Shown: piece by piece, positions 6,312 through 12,166 of the stretch
Position numbering within the stretch: the stretch's first letter is position 1
How the letters are laid out: each line of letters begins with the position of its first letter
DNA from: DATFXF01 sp035258565
GTDB lineage: Bacteria > Acidobacteriota > Terriglobia > Acidiferrales > UBA7541
Direction of reading: 5' to 3'
DNA: 12,166 nt
NCBI GenBank assembly: GCA_035258565.1
Contig: DATFXF010000191.1
Location: forward strand, 1 to 12,166
Notes under the pieces: model-generated
The model's input: the letters and a program-made list of their open reading frames with translations, nothing else
What the model was told of the DNA's origin: nothing
Databases searched by the model: none
Program-made: the position numbers and the translations under genes

Positions 6312-6336
6312 AGACTCGAGCGGGAGCACCCTTGAA
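6307..6336 (-). promoter_or_regulatory. Promoter of the glycosyltransferase-pterin operon
   Basis: The minus strand carries a perfect -10 TATAAT (6307-6312), with only a poor -35 (TTCAAG at 6331-6336, 18-base spacer). Predicted transcription starts near 6300 and gives a leader of about 42 nt before ATG 6258. The -35 side lies inside the first codons of the divergent gene. Confidence 0.55.
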
Positions 6337-6856
6337 GAAGAAACTCCTCGGAGGACTGGCCTTCGCTGGCGTGACCGCGGTGGTGCTGATTTTCGCCTCG
6401 CCTAGCTACCGCCAGGGCGAGCCCAGCGTCGCTGGTAAGAAGGCGCCGGACTTCGCCCTGGAGTTGAACGGCAGCCCCACGCGGCTAGCCGATCTGCGCG
6501 GCCGTGTGGTGGTACTGAACTTCTGGGCCACCTGGTGTCCACCCTGCGTCGCCGAGATGGCTTCGCTCAATCGGCTCCACCAGGAGATTGCGGCGCAAGG
6601 TGGAATGGTCCTGGGCATCAGCGTGGATGAAGACGCCGCCGGTTACGACAGGTTTCTCGTGGATCACCAGATCCGCTTCCCCACCTATCGCGACACTTCG
6701 AAGAAAATCCCTGCGAGCTACGGTACATCCCTCTACCCGGAGACCTACGTCATCGGCCCCGATGGACGCATCGCACGGAAAATCGTCGGCCCGCAAGACT
6801 GGGAGAGCGCGCAACTGGTCAGCTACGTCAAGACACTCCTCCCGGCCGCAAAGTAA
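6332..6856 (+). CDS. TlpA/ResA-family thioredoxin-like disulfide oxidoreductase, membrane anchored
   Basis: The 174-residue protein starts with KKK and one hydrophobic segment (about 5-23), an uncleaved anchor or signal peptide. A periplasmic thioredoxin fold follows, with GKKAPDFALELNG, VVVLNFWATWCPPC (active site Cys69 and Cys72) and the cis-Pro region LYPETYVIG (Pro136). Relatives reduce disulfides in the periplasm, for example apocytochrome c or copper-site cysteines; the target here is unknown. The start is TTG at 6332, with GGGAG 5 bases upstream and the basic signal start immediately after it; no ATG fits. The gene is transcribed divergently from the pterin operon and converges on the permease gene with a 29-bp gap that shows no terminator hairpin. 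Confidence 0.9.
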   Translation: MKKKLLGGLAFAGVTAVVLIFASPSYRQGEPSVAGKKAPDFALELNGSPTRLADLRGRVVVLNFWATWCPPCVAEMASLNRLHQEIAAQGGMVLGISVDEDAAGYDRFLVDHQIRFPTYRDTSKKIPASYGTSLYPETYVIGPDGRIARKIVGPQDWESAQLVSYVKTLLPAAK

Positions 6857-6885
6857 CCGAGCAGGGGGAGCAGGCGCTGGCGGAT

Positions 6886-8139
6886 CTACTCGTACCGCAG
6901 TGCCTCGACGGGATCGAGGCCCGAGGCGCGTAACGCGGGCACCAGCCCGCTCAACACGCCGACGAGGATGAGGATGCCGGTCGAGAGCGCGAGGGTCCAG
7001 TGGGAGATCTTCAGGTGGATGTCTACTTTGCCGGAAGTGTCCTCGTACAGGGGCCCGAGGAATGGCAGCGGGCCAATGGCCCAAGCGATACCCAGCGCCA
7101 GCAGCATGCCGATGAGGCCGCCGAGCAGCGTCATCACCAGGGCCTCGGCCAGGAATTGCATACGGATGTGCCAGCGCCGCGCGCCCAAGGCGCGTCGCAG
7201 GCCGATCTCGCGGATGCGCTCATCGACGGAGACCAACATGATGTTCATTACGCCGACACCGCCGATGCCCAGCGTCAGAGCGCCGATAAACAGCAGCAGG
7301 GCTTGGAGGCCGATCGTAATACCGTCGATGATCGGCCGGAACTCCTCGCGGCCGAACATGGTGATGGCGCGCTTGTCGGTGGGTGAGAAGCGCTGGCGCT
7401 TGGCGATGGTGGCGCGCACTTGGTCCATGGCCTGCTTCTCCAAGGCCGGCGCGAGGGGCACAAACACGATCACACTGGCGTAGCGGGTGTCCCAGAGATC
7501 GCCCGCCGCGGAATAGGGGATGAACGCGGACTCATCGTCACTCGTGAAATAGTTGCTGTCCTGAAATTTCCGGTCCATCACGCCAATAACAGTAAAGCGC
7601 AGGCCGTTGATTCCGACTGTTTCACCGACCGCCGGCCGATTGCCGAAGAGCTTTTCGCACAGCCGCCACCCCAGAAAAACCACCCGGCGCCGCTCGACGA
7701 GGTCGTCCGCTACAATCCAGCGGCCCGCGCTCGGAACCTCATTGCGCATCTCGCCATATTCGGGGCAGACGCCGCGGATGGCCGTATTGGCGAAGCCGGG
7801 CTCGTGGGCAATCCCCAGGAAGCGCACGGTTTCACGGCACGCCGTGCGGACCATGGTGTCTTCCCCTCGAATGGCCTCCAAGTCCTCGCGTTCAAAGCGC
7901 ACCTTCTTTCCGGCGCGCTCGCCCCCCGCGTGCTCGCTGGTCGTGCCCGGCCAGGCCACCACCGCTCCTTTGCCGAAGGCGTCAAACGAATAGACCAGAA
8001 TGCTGCGGAACGAGGAGCCGTACGCGATCAGAATGGTGACCGCGACAATCCCCCAAACGATCCCCAGCATGGTAAGGCAACTTCGTAACGCGCTGCGGCG
8101 CAGCGCTTCCCAGGCCTGGCGAAGGACCTCCCGGAACAT
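6886..8139 (-). CDS. MacB-type ABC transporter permease (no ATPase domain), second of pair
   Basis: The 417 residues show the MacB/FtsX layout. TM1 is at about 20-42 (CLTMLGIVWGIVAVTILIAYG). A large periplasmic MacB_PCD-like domain spans about 45-270, and three TMs lie at about 275-300, 330-355 and 380-402. The cytosolic coupling stretch SVDERIREIGLRRALGARR and the ending LDPVEALRYE are both characteristic. No Walker A, signature or Walker B sequence is present, unlike true MacB, which has an N-terminal ATPase. Members are mechanotransmitters working with a MacA-like adaptor in export of antibiotics, siderophores, peptides or lipids. ATG 8139 directly follows the upstream permease stop (TAGATG) with GGAG 5 bases upstream, so translation is coupled. 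Likely partner: the upstream permease, as a heterodimer. Confidence 0.92.
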   Translation of the reverse strand: MFREVLRQAWEALRRSALRSCLTMLGIVWGIVAVTILIAYGSSFRSILVYSFDAFGKGAVVAWPGTTSEHAGGERAGKKVRFEREDLEAIRGEDTMVRTACRETVRFLGIAHEPGFANTAIRGVCPEYGEMRNEVPSAGRWIVADDLVERRRVVFLGWRLCEKLFGNRPAVGETVGINGLRFTVIGVMDRKFQDSNYFTSDDESAFIPYSAAGDLWDTRYASVIVFVPLAPALEKQAMDQVRATIAKRQRFSPTDKRAITMFGREEFRPIIDGITIGLQALLLFIGALTLGIGGVGVMNIMLVSVDERIREIGLRRALGARRWHIRMQFLAEALVMTLLGGLIGMLLALGIAWAIGPLPFLGPLYEDTSGKVDIHLKISHWTLALSTGILILVGVLSGLVPALRASGLDPVEALRYE

Positions 8140-9396
8140 CTAGGCTCCCGCTTCGTACCGCAGGGCTTCGATTGGATCGACAGCCGCAGCCCGCCGGGCC
8201 GGATAGAGCGCCGAGAGCACCGCCACCGTGCCCAGCAGCGCAAACGACAGGGCCGCGCTCTTCCAGTGGGGCAGCAAGCCGGCAAAAAACGGTGGCATGG
8301 GGATGAGGTTCACCAGCGCGCAAATCCCGTAAGCGATGCCCATGCCTATTCCACCGCTCAGAAAGACCATGATCAGCGTCTCGACGAAAAACTGTCCCAG
8401 GATCGCCCGGCGCGTGGCGCCCACGGCCTTGCGCACGCCGATCTCCCGCGTCCGCTCGCGCACCGCAACCAGCATCACGTTCATCACGCCGATCCCACCC
8501 AGGAAAAGTGTCGTGATGCCCACGGCGCCAAGAAAATAGTTCATCCCGTCCACGATCAGCTGGAAGGCTTTGGCCTCCTTGACCGTATCCCAGACGCCGG
8601 CAGCCTCTTTGTCGCGCGGATCGAAATTGTGGAGCCGGCCGAGCGTGCTCCGCACCTGACTCTTGCAGGCATCGTGTTCCTCCCGAGACTTGGGGACCAC
8701 GAGCAGCCGGTTAACGCTGTGGGCGGGCCAGGGAGGCGGGTTAGGGATATCGCGGATCATCGAGCTAAAGGGGATGAAGATCTTGCGGATGTCGAAGCCG
8801 TCGTAACTCGAATTCTGCTGCTTTTCGCGCATCACACCGATCACCGTGTAGGGAAGACCATTGAGCTCGATCGTCTCGCCAAGTGCGGGACGGGTGCCGA
8901 ACAGCTGCTTCTTGGCGTCGCTGCCCAGGAAGGCCACCCGCCGCCCCTCGGCCTGGTCGTTCCAGTCGTAGAAGCGGCCCTCGGCCACCGGCAGGGTGCG
9001 CACTTCCGCGAACGGAGGCAACGATCCAGCCACCAGGATGGTGCCGCTGTTGTGCAGGCTGCGGACCGCAGCGTTGCTCCCGAGTTCGGGCAACGCGTAC
9101 TTACACGCGGTGGCCTCCTGCGCGACAGCAAACGCGTCCGAAGCGAGCCACATCACCCGCCGCCCCGCGCGCATCCCGCCGGCATGCAAGCTCGTGCGGC
9201 CCGCGAAGACAATCATGACGTCCTTGCCGAAGTTTTCCGCCTGCCGCCGCTGGCCAACACGTAGTCCTTCTGCGGCCGCCACCATCAGCGTGATGGAGAT
9301 GATGCCCCAGGCGATGCCGAACATGGTGAGAAAGGTGCGCAGCTTGTGCATCCAGAGGGTGCGCAACGTGTCGGCCAGCAAATCACGCAGGACCAT
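8140..9396 (-). CDS. MacB-type ABC transporter permease (no ATPase domain), first of pair
   Basis: This is a 418-residue permease with the same layout as its downstream partner. TM1 is at about 20-43 (TFLTMFGIAWGIISITLMVAA). The periplasmic domain spans about 45-280, with VIGVMREKQQNSSYDGFD near its end. TMs lie at about 285-310, 335-362 and 380-400. The coupling segment is AVRERTREIGVRKAVGATRR and the ending VDPIEALRYE. No nucleotide-binding motifs are present. Start: a TTG at 9447 would add 17 residues and sit 8 bp from the adaptor stop without a clear ribosome site. ATG 9396 aligns with the partner's N-terminus and has GGTGGA 9 bases upstream, so it is preferred; TTG stays possible. Divergence between the two permeases suggests an obligate heterodimer rather than a recent duplicate (inference). 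Confidence 0.9.
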   Translation of the reverse strand: MVLRDLLADTLRTLWMHKLRTFLTMFGIAWGIISITLMVAAAEGLRVGQRRQAENFGKDVMIVFAGRTSLHAGGMRAGRRVMWLASDAFAVAQEATACKYALPELGSNAAVRSLHNSGTILVAGSLPPFAEVRTLPVAEGRFYDWNDQAEGRRVAFLGSDAKKQLFGTRPALGETIELNGLPYTVIGVMREKQQNSSYDGFDIRKIFIPFSSMIRDIPNPPPWPAHSVNRLLVVPKSREEHDACKSQVRSTLGRLHNFDPRDKEAAGVWDTVKEAKAFQLIVDGMNYFLGAVGITTLFLGGIGVMNVMLVAVRERTREIGVRKAVGATRRAILGQFFVETLIMVFLSGGIGMGIAYGICALVNLIPMPPFFAGLLPHWKSAALSFALLGTVAVLSALYPARRAAAVDPIEALRYEAGA

Positions 9397-9455
9397 GGAG
9401 GACGTTCCACCGAAAGAAATGCGCGGGCGAAGGCTCTCCCCCGCCAAGCGCAGGC

Positions 9456-10670
9456 CTATTGCAGGACAACTTTGTCCTTCTCGTGGAGACCCGAAACGAG
9501 CTCGGTCTTCACTCCGTTTGAAATCCCCAGCTTCACGGCCACCTTGCGCCGGCCCTTTTCGCCCTTGGGGTCAGGCACCTCGATCGAGGTGTTCCGATCC
9601 TTGTCATAAACGACGGCCGCTTCGGGGATCAACAACACGTTCTTCTTCTCTTCCAGGATGATTTCCGCATTGGCGCTCATGTTGGCCTTGAGCTCGCCCG
9701 AAGGGTTGTGGATCGAGACGCGCACTTCGAATGTGGTCACGTTGTCCTTCTCTTTGCCCAAGGGAGAGATCTTGGTGACCTTGCCCTCAAACTTCTTGTC
9801 CTTGAAGGACTCGACCACAATGCGCGCCGGCTGCCCCCAATAAACCTTTCCGATATCGGCCTCGTCCACTTTGCCCAGCACGTAGACGTCGCTGACGTCG
9901 CCGAGGGTCATGACCAGGGTGGCCTGGGAACCCAAGACGAGAATCGAGCTGACGGCATCCCCCACATTGACGTCGCGCGAGAGCACCAGGCCATCAATCG
10001 GGCTGGTGATCGTCGAGTTGCGCAGATCCTCCTGGGCACGCTCGAGCGCCGCCTTCGCCTGAGCCACCTGGGCCTTCGCGCGAGAAAGTTCCGCGCGCGC
10101 GACGGAGGTATTGCGCTGAGCAGCCATCTGTTTGTTCAGCCCCATCTGGTAGGCCTTCTCAGCATCCTCGAGGACCGACTTGGCGATCAGGCCGTCCTTG
10201 TGCAGGTCGACGGCGCGCTCCATCCCCATCTTCAGAAAGGGCACATCCGGACCTTCGGCTTCCACCAGGTTACGCTCGTAGGTGGCCTGCGCGGCTTCCG
10301 CAGCAGCCTCAGCGGCTTGGAGAAACGCCCGGGCCTCGCGAACGTTGGCCTGCAATTGCTCCTTGTCGAGCTCGACCAACACCTGGCCGGCCTTCACCCT
10401 GTCGCCGTAGTCCACCAGGATCTGCTTCACGATGCCGCTGGCCTTGGATTTGATTTCGATTTTCGCCAGCGGTTGTACCTTGCCCGTGGCCACCACAGAT
10501 CGGGCGATATCGCCGTGTTCGACCGCAGCCAGCTTCGAGGGGTCGATTTGACGGTTGGGACGCAGGGCGGCGGTAACGCCCACCCCAATGCCAATCAAGA
10601 GCGCGACAACAATTCCCCCGATGATGAACCGCCGACGCCGTCTGCGCCCGCACTTACCGTTATTTGCCAT
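9456..10670 (-). CDS. MacA/HlyD-family periplasmic adaptor (membrane fusion protein)
   Basis: The 404-residue protein has a polyarginine start and a single TM (about 15-35). It then shows the classic order. The first lipoyl half is at about 67-100 (GKVQPLAKIEIKSKASGIV, GDRVKAGQVLVELD). An alpha-helical hairpin spans about 103-217, rich in Ala, Glu and Lys. The second lipoyl half is at about 218-240 (ITSPIDGLVLSRDVNVGDAV). A beta-barrel (251-340) and membrane-proximal domain (345-404) follow. Adaptors of this class join inner-membrane MacB-like permeases to a TolC-type outer-membrane duct. ATG 10670 has AGGGGG 7 bases upstream; a nearer GGAGG is only 1 base away and too close to act. It is the first gene of an adaptor-permease-permease operon; neither an ATPase nor a TolC homologue is in the window. 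Confidence 0.93.
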   Translation of the reverse strand: MANNGKCGRRRRRRFIIGGIVVALLIGIGVGVTAALRPNRQIDPSKLAAVEHGDIARSVVATGKVQPLAKIEIKSKASGIVKQILVDYGDRVKAGQVLVELDKEQLQANVREARAFLQAAEAAAEAAQATYERNLVEAEGPDVPFLKMGMERAVDLHKDGLIAKSVLEDAEKAYQMGLNKQMAAQRNTSVARAELSRAKAQVAQAKAALERAQEDLRNSTITSPIDGLVLSRDVNVGDAVSSILVLGSQATLVMTLGDVSDVYVLGKVDEADIGKVYWGQPARIVVESFKDKKFEGKVTKISPLGKEKDNVTTFEVRVSIHNPSGELKANMSANAEIILEEKKNVLLIPEAAVVYDKDRNTSIEVPDPKGEKGRRKVAVKLGISNGVKTELVSGLHEKDKVVLQ

Positions 10671-10754
10671 GCCTCCGCCCCCTGGGGTTGACGCGCTACC
10701 CGGATATACGCAGCTCGGGGGATGGTTTGTTCCGTCGGCGTGAGGAGCACCCTC

Positions 10755-10820
10755 GGCTACGGGGGGTTATTCCGCGCATTCTCAGGTCTCCACCACGGCT
10801 TAACACCCCCCAGGCTACGG
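10755..10820. repeat. Direct repeat GGCTACGG flanking a G6/C6 inverted repeat
   Basis: GGCTACGG occurs at 10755-10762 and 10813-10820. Between and overlapping them, GGGGGGTTA (10761-10769) faces TAACACCCCCC (10801-10811), an inverted repeat with a 2-base bulge and a 31-base loop. This could be an mRNA hairpin or an operator; its role is unknown. Confidence 0.4.
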
Positions 10821-10831
10821 ACCTGTTCCGT
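10817..10831. repeat. Short inverted repeat ACGGA-N5-TCCGT
   Basis: A perfect 5-bp inverted repeat with a 5-base centre adjoins the larger symmetric element. The size is compatible with a small hairpin or a dimeric regulator half-site pair, but it could be chance. Confidence 0.3.
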
Positions 10832-10911
10832 TAGACGTGCGCGAAGCTCAAAAGTCTTGTCCGAAGAAAGGGGTTCCGGCTCGTCGGGGGGGCGCCCACG
10901 CAGGAAGGGTC

Positions 10912-12166
<1,255 letters not shown>

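Larger units (their letters stand above)
10671..10911 (-). other. 241-bp intergenic region between copA and the adaptor operon
   Basis: No credible gene is seen; the short open frames here lack ribosome sites and family resemblance. It holds several symmetric elements (listed separately) but no T-tailed terminator for the ATPase gene. I found no convincing -35/-10 pair for the adaptor operon, so read-through from the ATPase gene or a non-sigma-70 promoter is possible. Confidence 0.5.

Noticed and set aside
8266..9264. 332-residue plus-strand open frame opposite the first permease, and a similar 327-residue one at 9708-10691 opposite the adaptor
   Set aside because: Same shadow pattern: wholly within or over well-supported genes, low-complexity His/Arg/Asp content, no ribosome site.

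Overview
The window is GC-rich, gene-dense bacterial chromosome and most resembles Acidobacteriota. The main pointer is the Oar-like TonB-dependent receptor tail at the left edge, with the phrasing (YYHGLYIAARRRF, LTERFNLQFRAEFFNILNHPNF) of the very large receptor families in that phylum. The stand-alone MacB-type permeases also fit. This assignment is an inference from family resemblance, not a database result. No tRNA, rRNA, CRISPR array, insertion sequence or phage gene was seen.

Layout from left to right. (1) 2-934 (+): the C-terminal 310 residues of an outer-membrane receptor, followed by a strong intrinsic terminator. (2) 1019-3745 (-): the conserved rpsO-pnp pair. rpsO has a near-consensus promoter, a TTG start with a good ribosome binding site and its own T-tailed terminator. 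pnp follows after about 250 bp that hold that terminator, a possible second promoter and a structured leader. (3) 3795-6312 (-): a tightly packed four-gene operon of a membrane GT2 glycosyltransferase, two tandem 6-pyruvoyltetrahydropterin synthase (PTPS)-family paralogues and folE (GTP cyclohydrolase I). The junctions are +3, -16 and -4 bp. It is driven by a perfect TATAAT that overlaps, in mirror image, the -10 of the divergent gene. (4) 6332-6856 (+): a membrane-anchored TlpA/ResA-type thioredoxin with a WCPPC site. (5) 6886-10670 (-): a MacA-like periplasmic adaptor followed by two MacB-type permeases, none with an ATPase domain. (6) 10671-10911: an intergenic stretch with several symmetric GC-rich elements. 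(7) 10912-12166 (-): the C-terminal 417 residues of a CopA-type Cu(I) P1B-ATPase, cut by the right edge.

How the genes work together. FolE makes 7,8-dihydroneopterin triphosphate from GTP. The two downstream-pathway paralogues both keep a complete Zn site and Cys-Asp-His triad of the animal PTPS type, so the operon looks built to make a tetrahydropterin (6-pyruvoyl- or 6-carboxytetrahydropterin) rather than only folate. Why a lipid-type glycosyltransferase leads this operon is not explained by known pathways. The adaptor and two permeases should form a tripartite-type efflux or envelope transporter, but need an ATPase supplied from elsewhere.

Most of the window is ordinary housekeeping and transport. 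I do not see a clear new defence or mobile system. The points most worth a second look are the GT2-PTPS-PTPS-folE operon, the apparent AUC start of the second PTPS gene, and the NBD-less transporter operon.
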